Source: Paralvinella palmiformis (lineage: Eukaryota > Annelida > Polychaeta > Terebellida > Alvinellidae). From it: a stretch of DNA of 64,000 bases. The position numbers and the translations under genes are program-made. A model generated the notes under the pieces. That model ran no database searches, was not told where the DNA came from, and saw nothing but the letters and a program-made list of their open reading frames with translations. How positions within the stretch are numbered: position 1 is the stretch's first letter; every line of letters starts with the position of its first letter. The stretch covers positions 124,001 through 188,000 of the forward strand of contig JAODUP010000584.1 of the NCBI GenBank assembly GCA_025642065.1, read 5' to 3'. Shown piece by piece: positions 1 to 12,427 of this stretch.

Positions 1-86
1 CCGTCGACGTCTCAGTAGAAACCATACATATTATCGGATTTAATCTCCTTAGCCAAATTATTTTTAGGATGTCATGTGTTTTCCAG

Positions 87-1984
87 AGCTCAGATAACCA
101 TAAACCAAACTTGGTATACACCAAGAAATGTTTGACACGTCATCTATCAGAAATGCAACGGCACAGAACACGCTTCAGTGCGGAAAAAGACAAGGTCGAT
201 GATATCTCTCTTGACGGTAATACCATCACAGACAAATATCATATAAATATGAGCTTTTAAGTACCATCTGCTTTTTCTTACATATAAGGGCATGCTACCT
301 CTTCTATGCAGATTGTTCTATGACGTCTGTCGGGAGTGTACAAATGAAGAGTACACGAGTTGATGCAGAGCCGACATCTGTAAGTGTACGAACTCATTAA
401 AGTACCTACAGATTTTCATCGTATCTGTTAGGAAAACAAACCACAAAGTTGCTATATGATTTTGATTGGTTTTGTTCTTTTAGAGCCAAGGTGTTAAGAA
501 TGAATCAGAAATTATCAACCAGCTTGATTCGCAAATGAAGAATATCGTGAACTTCCTAAAACAAGTACCAACCTGGAAAGCATTTGCGAAAAAGTTTGAT
601 GAGCTTGATTCGTTAGTTGGGTCTAAAGGGGTAAAATCAAAAGAAGTTAACCGCATATTAGAAGAACTTTCTCATCAAGTTGATAAGTACGGTTCTTTGC
701 TGCTAAAAGTGACAAATCTAATTGATGAACTGATGTCATATGCTGATAACAAATATATTATTGAAGGAGCAACAGTCAGGCTGAAGGATATTGCACACAG
801 TAAGCAATGTGACCGTATTAACCTTTTTAATATTATAAATCATTATGATGAAATAATCAATATCAACAATTGCTATTAGTAGGTTTTAATTAGTATTTTA
901 TACTTCCCAGTGCTGAGTGGTAGTGATTCAGAGCAGAAGTCAGAGGTAAATCTTTTATCCGCTGATGTCAGTATTGGAGCCTAGTCGTACTGATATAATC
1001 ATTATATAACAATTTCAAACGGAATTTATGTAAAACTGAATGCAATAATCACTATGCAATTTTCAGAATTACAATTTGATAGAGGAAGTTCGCGAAGGAA
1101 TTGAAATTCGTAAGCAATGTATGGAGGTATACACTGATAAGATTTTAGCTCTGAGGACGACTATCATAATCGATATGAAAAATGTGAGAAATAAAGGAGA
1201 CCTGATTAATCAGGGCATTGGAGGACTCAGCAGGCAAAGGAAAGGTCACATGCAAGGTGAAATAAAGAGACTAGAATTACTCATCGAAGACGTCAACTAT
1301 CAGCTGAATGTGGCCAAGAAGATTATTCTTCAACTAGGTGAACATACTACCGATCAATTGTTCATCAACAATGCCATGCCATTGTTCAAGGTTCTTATCG
1401 AAAGTACGTAAAGAAAGTGGATTTTCATATTACTGTGTCTGTGTACCTCTCTTTGTGTGTGTTCTATTTAAGTAATTGAAGACCTAATTACTGGATAGTT
1501 ACTTGCGGCCATTATACTTTCAAGTTATCAATATATTGATTAGTTATCATAAAAAATAATTGGGTCGTAAATGTGATAAGTTGGTAATGATAATGATTAT
1601 GTGCGTGAGTGCGTGCGTGCTTGCATGGACACGTGTGAGTGCATATGTGAATATTCAACATTTTATTCCATTTATTTACTACAGTGCTCTATGATGGTTC
1701 ATTCCTGGCAACAAGGGTAATGGTACATTATAATAATATTAACACGATTTCTGTATCGTTATCGATTAGTGCGTTATGAAACCATATTTCAAATAAATAA
1801 TGATATTCTCTTTCTGCTACAGGATCTAGATATCAGTGATCAAACGTTGTTAATGATGAATAAGGATCTTATATATTTGGAAGGTGAAATCAACGGATAC
1901 CAACGTTGCCTTGAAAGGATGAAGAACCCAGACCTATACATTGCTCAAGCCAATGTTCCGTCGTGTGTTTGTCTCATTTCTTAA
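87..1984 (+). CDS. 3' part of an unrecognised helical protein with CaaX-like C-terminus (7 exons)
   Basis: Seven exons join in one open frame: 87-216, 312-379, 484-799, 911-945, 1067-1403, 1685-1716 and 1823-1984. They total 1080 nt, or 359 residues plus stop; the 5' end lies outside the window. Every junction has GT-AG ends and matching phase. Phase forces inclusion of the 35-nt and 32-nt microexons, because neither neighbouring pair of large exons joins in frame without them. The protein is charged, Leu/Ile/Lys/Glu-rich and probably largely alpha-helical or coiled-coil. I see no enzymatic motif, signal peptide or membrane segment. The last four residues, CLIS, fit the CaaX prenylation pattern, with another Cys two residues upstream, so the protein may be lipid-anchored on the cytosolic face of a membrane. 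I do not recognise the family. Large helical domains ending in CaaX occur in guanylate-binding proteins, but no GTPase domain is visible here. Confidence 0.72.
911..945 (+). CDS. 35-nt microexon of the CaaX-like helical gene
   Basis: Bounded by a pyrimidine-rich acceptor ending CCCAG and a donor GTAAAT. It completes a split codon (A|TG), adds an acidic Ser-rich stretch and ends in phase 0. The exon ending at 799 is in phase 1 and the one starting at 1067 is in phase 0, so this microexon is needed to keep the frame. Confidence 0.65.
1685..1716 (+). CDS. 32-nt microexon of the CaaX-like helical gene
   Basis: Acceptor ...TTTACTACAG, donor GTAATG. Like the earlier microexon it begins TGCT, completes an A|TG codon and ends in phase 0. 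It reconciles the phase-1 end at 1403 with the phase-0 start at 1823. Confidence 0.65.
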
Positions 1985-2271
1985 AGACAAGCCCAGAAAT
2001 TTTTCTATCTGGGGGAATTAAGTATATTTCTATCAGAAATTTGAAACATTATATATCAAATCATGGTGTCAACGTTATATTTGTTTTATATAAGGATATG
2101 ATTTAGACTTCAGTAATTGAAAGATTCCCCAATACAATAATAATAATAGTAGATCATAGGATGCAATCCAGTTTAATGCATTTAAAATCCTTGTACATTA
2201 TCGGTTTGAGTGTTTGATATTTCGCTCTAAGCCATATTTAAATATACTACGAAGGTATGTATTAGGAATGT

Positions 2272-2277
2272 AATAAA
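2272..2277 (+). terminator. Poly(A) signal AATAAA
   Basis: AATAAA lies about 290 nt downstream of the stop codon at 1982-1984 in AT-rich sequence; another AATAAA occurs near 2431. Either could end the upstream gene's transcript. Assigned from the hexamer alone. Confidence 0.4.
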
Positions 2278-2631
2278 TACACAAGTTACTCTATTACCCT
2301 CCAAAAATCAATTTCCGATACAGCTTTGCTTTTTTAATGATTGATTATTCTTATATGCCTTTGAATGGAATAGAACAAATTTACATTGGTACAAAGTTTG
2401 TGCCAATGCGAAACTTATCACGTCCTGATCAATAAATAATTTGAGTGTTTTCGAATTTTTCCTGTGTGAATCAGAATGTGTTTGGGTTTAATATTGATAT
2501 ATATAATATACATTTTAATGTATCTTTTTTGACTTTGATCTAATTTGATCTTATTGGTTATAGTGTGAATATGTAACACACACACCATTTGTACGCACGC
2601 ACGCTGTAGGTGATTCGCTTTTTGTTTTTGC

Positions 2632-2805
2632 ATGGCGGCTTCGAGACTGGTGAAATATTACACATGTCTCAGCAAGAAAAGTCGCCACTCTGGATTCAGT
2701 CCCCTGAAGAAATGTCCAGAGTTTAAATTCACGGTTCAAGATTCTCTGTGGCATTGCCCGTGCCAGAGATTGAGGTTCGTGTTTTCTTTTTACCAATTTT
2801 GTAAT
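2632..2805 (+). CDS. Candidate first coding exon, possible mitochondrial presequence
   Basis: An ATG opens a 57-codon frame beginning MAASRLVKYYTCLSKKSRHS. The first 25 residues are rich in Arg, Lys and Ser and have no acidic residue, as in mitochondrial targeting presequences. The frame runs to a stop at 2803-2805, but a weak donor (GAG|GTTCGT, about 2776) would let it splice onward. No continuation was found: the next 10 kb is largely transposon-derived. It may be the head of a gene with a distant second exon, a broken gene, or chance. Confidence 0.25.
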
Positions 2806-3605
2806 ATTTGATATAAAGGATTAGTGACGAGTAGGTCATAGAATTTATTGGATTTGTATGCTTATGCGGTATTTGACCCTCCAGCAAATATCACAAGACA
2901 TATTATGCTGCGGTTGAGATGTTCCTTTTTCTGTGCGTGGAGTCTGTATGCTTCCAGGTCCGCGAATTCTAAGAAAAGTTGATCTAGAGCTGTATATTCC
3001 GTGCACTATTTGCGTCTTTGGAGGGACGCCGTTTAGGTGTTTATCCAGCATTTAAATGACTGTAGCAGGCACAGTACGCTCTTAAAGCATTATATGTACT
3101 TCTGACTCAAGAATAGAAACACTGCATCGAATCTCGAGCGGTGGCATTGGAAACAGCTTGCGCGGTTGGTGTGTTTTAGATAACAACTTTAGTTGTATAT
3201 AAAATTCACCTTGGTTGTATGTTGGAATAGAATTATCTTTCATGTGTCCAGTTATGTCCAGTGTGTACTATGGCATTCAAGATTAGCTCTAATCTGCTTG
3301 TCATAAATAAATAACTTTATTATTACAATAGTTAGAAAAGCAGACATTAGGTCAGGTTTGAAAATGATAACATAGTTTAAACAGTACGGAAGCTATGACG
3401 CGCTATTACCGTCTGCTTCAGCGCAGATGTCAGTCTTTTAATAGCAATTAAGCTAAACAGTTTTAATAATAGTCGCTTCGTGAAGCCAGCCCGTTGTAAA
3501 AACTGTCATTTGAAGACAGTGACAAATGGGTTATATAGTTTATATTGTATTGCTTTGTAGAAAGATACAGCAATTGAAAAATAGCTATAAATAGGGCTGC
3601 TTAGA
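2806..3605. other. Intergenic stretch with nothing recognised
   Basis: AT-rich sequence with no coding exon, repeat family or RNA gene I can support. It ends where LINE endonuclease coding sequence becomes recognisable near 3,610. Confidence 0.5.
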
Positions 3606-3609
3606 TAAT

Positions 3610-6600
3610 TAATCTAAAGCCAATACTACAACATGGGGCTCAAAAAACACCAGACTAGGACATCATTTACAGCAACAAATAAGTGACCGTGACGCTATAC
3701 TATTAAATGATTCCAAAGTCCCCACCACTGTCTATGGGTCGACCCTCGATCTTGCCATAGCTTCCCCTGAAGTTGCGGCCATAGCAGACTGGAGCCAATT
3801 AGAAGCTCTAACCTCAGACCACATAGCCACAGTTATAGTACTATCCGACGCTTTCACGAACGTACCAAAAAGCCTAGAACAACCCAAATGGGACACCGAC
3901 AAAGCAAACTGGAAACAATTTGCAGACAGACTACACGAATTATCTGCCGACGACACCGACAATAATCTATCTCTAGATGACCTATTTCGTAAATTAACTG
4001 ACGACAATAGCGAAGCCGCAAAAGCAGCCATCCCCCATAGTCCTCCAAAATCGCCCAAGACGTCCTCGCTCCTTCTTAACATCAGAAGCAAGGAGATAGA
4101 CCAAGAAGTCAGTAAACTGACAAACGTTTTTAAAGCTCACCCGACATCTTAAAATAGAGCAGAACTAAGAGCAGCTCAACGAGAAACGAGACGACGACTT
4201 CGCACAATTAAAGAGGACCAAGTTGACAGTTGGTGCAAACAACTCGGGGACATGGGCTCGGCGCAAATTTGGCGCGAGATTAAAAAATCCGGGGTAAATC
4301 TTCTCAACCTAAAGTAATTAACCCCAAAGAAGAAGCAAACAAATTAGCACACCACTTCGCCACTAGAGCTGACCACCAAACCTTACCCGAATAGGTCAAA
4401 TCAGCTCTATTCTGCCCGAATTTTGATACTCATACATCCAAACTTCGTCAGAAAGCAGGAAATCCAATTAATGTACTGGCTAGATTATGTAATGTACTTG
4501 ATGAGCCAAGTAAGTTTTTACTTTATAATAGTTTTATCGAATGTTATTTTAATTATTGTTCTCTAGTAAATGTAACACATATAAAATTGAAAAGCTTCAA
4601 GAAAAAGCACTACGATTTATTAAGTTGGACTTCAATAGTTCCTATAAATTATTACTAGAAAATTGTAATAAACACCCACTATATGTTGTACGGATTAGAA
4701 AGTTTATGGAAGCTGTATATAAAATTTCACATGACAAGTATCCGCTGTATCTAAATGCTCTGATTAAACAAAAAAATGTACAAATTAATTTAAGATCTGA
4801 TAATAATATATGTATCCCACAATATAAAACCGTCAAGTATGGTAAGAATTATTTTACCTATTCTGCACCATTTTATTGGAATAAGTTGCCAAATATAATA
4901 CGAAATGTCCAAAGCTTTAGTAGTTTTAAGACCCTTCTTCATGATTGGGTACCATCCTGTAAATGTGGATCATGCCTACAATGTAATATTATTAATAGGT
5001 GAAATATTTTTATCATATAATTTTATCATAAATATTTCATTTGCATAAAATCATATCATATGTAATGTTCATTGCACTTGTTATTGTTTACAATTATTTA
5101 TGTCGATATAATAGTGATTGTCACTAATGTTATTGTTTACAATTATTTATGTCGATGTAATAGTGATTGTCACTAATGTTATTGTTACGCTTTTATCGAC
5201 TCTAAATAAATTTTTCTTACTCTTACTAGCTCTAGAAAAACAACAACCAGACAGACTGCACTCAATATATCTAGCAAAAAGTGAACACGCAGACACAGAC
5301 ACCCCTTTCACACCACACGAACTGGAAACAGTTTTATCAACACCAATCCTGGAGAGAAGGACGAATTCCCAGACTCTGGAAAACGTCAATAGTCGTCCCT
5401 ATCCCTAAACCTGGTGGCAGAGGCCACAGACCAATATCTCTCCTCCCTACAATACTAAAAATCATGGACAGACTAATTCTCACCAGACTAATATTTAAAC
5501 TCCCCAGATCAAAAAATCTCTTCGGGTTTACAAAAGGCAGATCAACTGTCGACCCAATTCTACATTTAGTAAACTTAATCACCAACAGAAGAAGAAAAAC
5601 CCGACCCGGCACAGTCTACACTGCCTTTCTGGATCTAGATAAGGCCTTTGAAAGGGTTAACCACATCATCATCTTAGACGCTTTAATCTTCCTGGGCATC
5701 AAGGGAAGAATAATATCGTGGGGAGAAGACTAGACAATAGAGAAATTAAAGTTACAGTTCAAGGGGTAAAATCTGACTCACACCCACTTACTACAGGCTC
5801 CCCACAGGGCTCCGCCCTCTCACATACACTATTTAACACCCTAATGACAGTACCAATCTCCATATCATTACCTCCATGTGTCGACATCCTGGCTTACGCC
5901 GACGACATAGCCATTATTTCATACGGCTCAAGGTCAGACAAAAAAAACCTACAAACCGCCCTCGACATAACAGCATATAAAGCCAATGACCTAGATCTAT
6001 ATTTCTCCCCCGCCAAAACTAAAATAATTGCTTTCAAAACCAATTCAAAACAACACAACACCTTCCATATAGGCAAACAAGACACTGAAATAGTCAAACA
6101 ATACAAATACTTAGGCGTCATCCTAGACAACCACCCCAATTTCAACAAACAAAACATATACTCTCGACTAAACATAATAAAATTATTTCTAATGTTAAAG
6201 TAGAAATAAACACAAACACTCTTATTAATCTTTATAAAGCCCTAATTCAATCCATACTTCTTTATGGGGCCCCAATCTACTTACTTGCATCTAAAACAGC
6301 AATTAAACACATAGAAATAGCACAAAGAACTGCACCTAAATATGTCTTGGGACTCCCCCCTACTCCCCCCTCTGCCCTTATCAGAAGAGAAGCTGGCATC
6401 CCCCCTATTGCCCATCTCATAAGAGGAGACACAGCCAAATACACATTAAGAACAGCAACAAAACCGCACCCAATACAAATCACATCTAAAATACAAGAAA
6501 GCTTACACAAAGACCCCAGAGTACACATTAATAAAAGCTGGGCCACGAAAGCAGCTGCTATTCAGAGGGACATGGGAATTCCAGCAATCCACCCTCCGGA

Positions 6601-7740
6601 TGCCAAGGAAACTGCTCCATGGCGCGACTACCCATTGACCATCATTATCGTAAATAAAAAATAAAAAACCCAAGATCCACAAGGGGCATTCACTGAGGCG
6701 TCGGACAGGATCTCTTCCCTGAACAGAGACCAGGCAGCAATACACATCTACACAGATGCCAGTGTCCGTCAGGATGGAAAATCTGCCTGGGCCTGTTTTG
6801 TGGAGGGAGTACACCGAAATCCCCGTGGAAGACTCCCCGACCACACACCAATCACTCTAGCAGAACCATACACGCCGCCCTCGAATGGCGGGAAGCACAA
6901 GACAGACGCGAAGACACATCATACACTCAGACTCGATGGTAGCCACCAAAATCCTTGCACAAACAAAAACACGAACATATCCAGAAATCACAACCAAAAT
7001 TATTAACTCCAACTCTGCATTAAGCTAACGTGGCAGTCTAACCACTTTACATTAGGTTCCCAGCCACACAAATATGGAGGGTAATGAACGAGCCGACGCT
7101 CTGGCCAACGAAGCCACTAACCTAAGCAACATCCTACACACAGAACAGACACCAGGTGCCTACAAACACATGATAACAGAATATCTACACAAACAAATAA
7201 CACCAAATCAAGACACAGCCAAATTAGGTACCTGGTACAATAAAACCATTGTTCCCGGCATTCACATTATAAATAACAGAATAGCAGACGTACACATACG
7301 CCGCCTCTGCTGCTGGGTGCACACAAACAACTTTGTCGCCCCAAATAATAAAGTACTCTGCTTACATTGTAACCAAAACTTCGACCCCGTCCACTATCTA
7401 ATTAATTGTCCCGCCTTCCCAGCCTGCAGACAACCTCTTAGACAACTCTTAACTCCGGCACAACACAACAGAAAAAGCAGTCATTATAATACACAAAATC
7501 ACAGCCACGCCACACATAATAATACCCTTATTTAAAAAAGACCCATACATCTGGCAAAAGCCAAACAACACACCCTAAATCTTTTGTAAAGGTTTGGCAC
7601 CGGTACGCCCGGGACCGGAACTTTACAAAGCCATTTTCAGATACAGAAACTCTACGGAGAAGGACTCCACCACAGAGGCTGTGCCAAACAAGCGACAACC
7701 TGGGGATACTCCCCGAACTACAAGCAATCAAGCATCAATC
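3610..7740 (+). mobile_element. Degenerate I-type LINE (endonuclease, RT, RNase H), 5'-truncated and interrupted
   Basis: Coding relics appear in order. An APE-type endonuclease tail at 3612-3850 has ANTTTWGS, then TLDLAIASPE and SDHIAT. Reverse transcriptase follows at about 5280-6200, with RPISLLPTILKIMDRLI, FGFTKGRSTVD, FLDLDKAFERVNH and the catalytic YADD box near 5894. RNase H lies at about 6740-7120, with the YTDAS motif and the GNERADALANEA motif. RNase H downstream of RT points to the I/R1/Outcast-like LINE group. Stops and frameshifts break the frame repeatedly (for example near 4150, 5731, 6201 and 6662), so it is dead. The 5' end is lost inside the endonuclease. A second LINE at 4409-5227 interrupts the linker between endonuclease and RT. 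The 3' boundary is uncertain. Confidence 0.85.
4409..5227 (+). mobile_element. 5'-truncated LINE 3' end nested in the I-type LINE, with 6-bp TSD
   Basis: AGCTCT occurs at 4403-4408 and again at 5228-5233. Removing 4409-5233 restores the host LINE frame (VKSALEKQQPDRL). The insert carries a frame at 4556-5002 resembling the C-terminus of a LINE ORF2, with KIEKLQEKALRFI and then a Trp-Asn-Lys-Leu-Pro motif, and a Cys-rich end (CKCGSCLQC). It finishes in a TCTTAC-type tail, as some LINE 3' ends do. It is a relatively young insertion, as the 149-codon frame is intact. A roughly 57-bp unit is duplicated in tandem at about 5,080-5,190. Confidence 0.8.
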
Positions 7741-8982
7741 TAAGTATACAAACTTCTACGCATACAAATATTGATACATATATAGGCAAACCTATACATG
7801 TCTGGGCTACTCATCAGCATGTGGGGCCCAGCTAATTCTCTTTTTGTACGCCACAAATAAGTCATGTCTACAGGAAAGCGGCTACATGCAGGCTACGTAC
7901 AAAAGCGACCTACTACATACATAAGATAACTACTTTGACACCACAACAATACTTTTCTGTGGTCCAAAAGAAACCTATATAGATAGCATTTCGACAACAC
8001 AGATGTTGACCTCAGTTTTATTCTGGATTCAAATAACTAAATAAATCCTACATATATGAACCCTATCAACAGACGTCTGGCTGGTGTAGCTTCGCAAGTT
8101 GTTCTCTAACCAGAGTGAAAGGTTAGACCTTTTATAGGCCCTCGGCGTGTTAACCAATATTAGAGTTTGTTGACCACGCGAGACAATGGACATCAACTCC
8201 CTATGGAATCAGTGAAGTAATTTAGCTAAAATAAAAACAAAGTAGCAATACCGCACAATGGATTATTACTGGACTAGGACGAAATATCGTCTCAAAGCTG
8301 AGTAAATTCTATGATTTACTCGAACCTGTCAGCTAATCCTCATACATTTCGGCTCATCACTAAGTGAATGTTGATCCACGGCGAATTTAGCGTCCCTAAT
8401 TATATGCAGTTAGGTGTGGTGGAATCTAAATTAAAGTGCCTATCCGCTGTATCTATTTTACCTATAATCCAGAACAGGCAGAATGTTAGGCAGATCTCCG
8501 ATACTGCGAGTGTTACGTCGGGATTACAATAGCTATACATTCAACAATTGTCCTATATCAGTGTAACCTAATTACTCATAATATGGTGAAAAAGATCTCT
8601 CCGCAGCTTAATACCCATGGAGATTCTTGCCGCAGTAAGAAACCACCAAACAGGATTGCATGACTTAATAGAAGACAATATAAAGAGACAGAAGTGCAGA
8701 TACTACATTATACATAGCAAGGCTGATACAGTAAAACATGTCAATTAATGACATAACTTTCATACAATGCTAATAAGGAACCAGGATCGAAATAGGTCTG
8801 ATGTCTGAAACGGGCAATGTGTGTTTTAGGATACAAATATATATATGGTGGCACTGGCTCAGAACTTCAAAACCTATACATCCTTTAAAACCTATACCTC
8901 CATTAATCTATGCATAATTAAAGCAACACATAGTTGAATTTAACCATACAAAACGTACATCTTCACACATCTATACACACAG
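7741..8982. other. Non-coding stretch, nothing recognised
   Basis: Moderately AT-rich sequence between LINE remains. No frame, splice structure or repeat family could be supported. Confidence 0.45.
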
Positions 8983-8984
8983 AG

Positions 8985-9015
<31 letters not shown>
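8983..9015. repeat. (AT)n microsatellite
   Basis: About 15 TA dinucleotides lie next to the 3' end of the minus-strand LINE, where such tracts often serve as insertion sites or tails. Confidence 0.9.
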
Positions 9016-9016
<1 letters not shown>

Positions 9017-9059
9017 GCCGGTGGGAACAAGATGTGCAAATGGTTCAATAGTAGGTCAA

Positions 9060-11850
9060 CCTATATACAAGACAAATACTTGGATCATGGATCATATACC
9101 CTCGTCGCCTTCTATCCCAAAGATGGCAGCTTTAGGAATTTAAGCCGGTCCTCGTATGGGATATAGCTAATCCTTGGGATCAATTTAGTTGCCCTTCTCT
9201 GTACTTTCTCAACCTCTAGATTTTCTCCTCTGTACCTCGGATGCCAGATCACATTTCCAAACTCAAGGTGAGGGCTAACCATGGCTGTGAATAGTCTTAG
9301 CACCGTTGTTTCGTCGAGGAGTGTGAAGGTCTTTCTGATCAAGCCTAACATTCTAGAAGCTTTATTTACAGCATTAGCTATGTGCTTGTGGAATTTTAGG
9401 TCTTCACCCACTGTGATAACTAGGTTCTTCTCCGCATGGGTTATGTTTAAGGTTGTGCCATTCATCTCACATATGTGCTTTTGCTTTTGCCTAAGTGGAA
9501 TATTTGGCATTTATTCTCATTGAATCCAAGCTGCCATATCTCAGACCATTTGACAAGTTGGTTTAAGTCATTTTGGAGTTTATCGTGGTCCTCAGGTCCT
9601 CTGATAGCTCTAAACAGTTTGGTGTCATCTGCAAATGTCTTAGTGATACTGGTCACTGCATCTGGGAAGTCGTTCATGAATATAGCGAACAATATAGGGG
9701 GCTTAAAACACTACACTGGGGGGATACCACTAAGTACATGATAACATTATTCCATTTACTGTAACTCTGTTTTCGATTCCCTAGAAAGCTTTTGATCCAT
9801 TACTTTATACGTTCTCCTATGCTTCATGCATCCAATTTTGACAGTAACCGTTTATGGGGGAAAGAGTCGAACGCCTTCTTGAAGTCGAGATAGATGACAT
9901 CTAATGGGGCTCCGGTGTCCAGCAGTTCAGTCCATAGCTCAATCGTGATCAGTAGTTGAGTCATACATGACCGACCTGGTACAATCCATGCTGTTCGTCG
10001 CAGAATAAACTGTTTTCTATCATGTGGCTCACAATCTGGTCTCTTACTAGGGTTTCTATCAATCTTCCAACAACGGACGTCAAGCTTATAGGTCTATAAA
10101 TTGTTACAGCGATTTTGCTCCCTTCTTTGTGGATGGGTGTGATGTTGCCCTCTTTCCACGTAGAGGGTACTTCTCCCTCAGCCATTGATTTTATGTAGAT
10201 GATGCATAAAGGTATACATATAGAGGATGCCATTTCCTTGAGAATTCTTGGGTGGAATCCATCTGGCCATGCAGATTTGGTGACTTTAACAGGGTTTTTT
10301 TCAACCTTTTCTGGAATCATTTCTATGTGAGTGGTGTCAAGTTTTGGGATCTGGCTAGTGTCTTCCCGAGTGAAAACACATGTAAAGAACTTGTTGAGCA
10401 ATTCTGCCTTTTCATTGTCATCATGAGTTAACTTTCCATCTCCATCTACTAGTTCACCTGACTTTGGTCTGCTTTTCAACTTTGAATTGGTGTACCGCCA
10501 GAAAGCTTTAGGATCAGTCTTAACGTTCTTGGCTATGTCCTTTTCAAACTCTCGTTTTTCTCTTGAATAGCCCTGACATAGTCAATGTAATTGCCTGTTT
10601 GTGTGTAATGCTTCCAAGCATTATACTTTCGGCCTGGATTGTGGTATGTAAGTGTTCATTGCATTGCTGAACTCAGTGGAAAAAATATAACCATGCTTCC
10701 TCCGTATTCCTGTCCTGTAATTTCTCTGACCAGCTTATTTTTGAGGTGCTTGTTCATGCCAACATAGTCGCCTTTTTGGTAATAGAATTTGGGCTTTAAT
10801 TTCTTCAGTTCTGGTATGTACACATCAAAGTTACTGATACCTAGTCATGGTATGTGTTCTATGCTTTTAATCATGTTCTCCTCCTTCGTGAGGATGAGTT
10901 CCAGGATATTATGGTTCTGTCCATGATGGTAACTAGTAGGCTATGTGACATGTTGGTGTTGAAATACATCACGAACTGTACTAACGAATTTCTGGCTTGT
11001 GTGCTGGCTACCTTTGGTTGTGGTGGGGGTACTCCAATCGATGTTTGGGTAATTGAAGTCTCCTACTATCATGAGATGAGTTGTTTTTAAGGATGATATT
11101 CTGTGTAATAGATCATACATGTTCATATCATTTTTAATACTGCTCGAGGGGCTACAATATATACCGGTACATCCAAATAGTAGTTCATCATTCCCACGTA
11201 GATTCATGGACAACCATATAGACATTCGTTGAAGTCGGAGGCTATATTAATTTCAGTGTTATGTTCAGTTAGTTTTTCTGTTATGTATATGGCAATACCT
11301 CTTGATGTTCTAGGTTAGAATATGTGACGTACCCTTCTAATTTTAAATGCTGTATAGTTGTTGGCTCTAAGCTGTATTTTGTCTTTATTTCAGTTACTAT
11401 AATAATGTCTGCTTTGTTGTCAGCTGCTACTTTGCTAGTAGCTGTAACTCAATCATTTTGTTTGTCAATGTATCAGCATTTGTATACAGTATTTTCATAT
11501 ATTTTATGGTCATATACTCATCTTTACTTTTTGTGTTGTCTAGTCACGTTGTCTTCATTTCTTCCACTAGTGATATAGTGGAGGCATTGGGTTCTGTTTG
11601 GTCAGGCATCAACTGTGCTGCTGCAGTGTGTCTTTGAGTACGTTGTGTAAAGTTCACAATTTTGTTTCCTCTTATTACTAAGTCATCTTCTCCTTCGTCT
11701 CTTCTTTTTCAGCTGTTCCCAGTGTTCTTCACTCCTCTCTCACAGATAATTGGGCTAATGTATACATATGCCCAGACCTCACCCGTGTTTCTGAGGTTTT
11801 TTAATGCTGCTATTGTATCACTCTTTTCCTGGCTGGTGTATCCATAGTGA
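9060..11850 (-). mobile_element. CR1-like LINE, near full ORF2 but mutated
   Basis: Read on the minus strand. An endonuclease region at about 11,660-10,940 includes GVYRSPSS-like and VGDFNYPNIDW motifs. RT fingers follow at 10,479-9,961 (WKEGNITPIHKEGS, RPISLTSVVGRLIE), then the catalytic FADDTKLF near 9,630. The thumb/C-terminal region at 9,510-9,112 reads LGLIRKTFTLLDE, EFGNVIWHP and VQRRATKLIP. These motifs are typical of CR1-clade LINEs. Frameshifts separate the pieces, and DGFHP replaces the usual PGPDG-like start of the RT core. It is inactive as it stands. The right (5') limit is approximate. Confidence 0.85.
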
Positions 11851-11864
11851 AATGAAGTTTATTT

Positions 11865-12004
11865 TCAATTTCCAACAAATACTTTGAATGCGTTTTCAGT
11901 TTGTAGTTCACACGTAAATAATAAGCCAACGGCCACAAACTGATCACAACCATTGACCTGAAAGAAAACTAGACCGAGCACTGTGTTGTTTGGTTGGGCC
12001 GCCA
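11865..12004 (-). pseudogene. Short repeat-associated frame, 46 codons
   Basis: On the minus strand an ATG at 12,004 opens a frame beginning MAAQPNNTVLGLVFFQVNG. The part encoding GLVFFQVNG lies within about 32 bp shared with both ends of the TIR element at 12,428-13,137, so it is probably repeat-derived. AATAAA immediately follows the stop. I do not regard it as a real gene, although a first exon with a donor after the FFQ codons is possible. Confidence 0.2.
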
Positions 12005-12427
12005 TGACGAAACAACGCTGACTTCCGGTAGGGGCAAAAAGCAACATTAAAGCCGCAGCGCTCCGATTTTGAATACGGACATTTATTGTGATATGCGCAT
12101 TAATACTTTTGTGTGTGCACTGAATCTGTATTACTACTTTCCTATTATATATCATCAAATATGTAAATGTCGTTTTATGCAAGTCCGTAGATCTAGTCTA
12201 GTTCGGATCAAAGGCCAGAGATGGGCTGGGGGTTGTCGAATAGGCTAAATATAAAAATATTTAAGATTAGTTTCCCGCCCAAAACGCTTTAACAGATATT
12301 TTAAATGTGTTCCTTATACTTATCGATGAAAGATATTCCTTTTGTATTACTTCCACGGCTTATGCAACCAACGACACAACAATAATTCACCATGTTTATA
12401 AACCTGATTTCCTGGAAGTTGGGACTC

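Noticed and set aside
4556..5002. 149-codon intact frame as a host gene
   Set aside because: It lies within a LINE insertion bounded by a target duplication and resembles a LINE ORF2 C-terminus.
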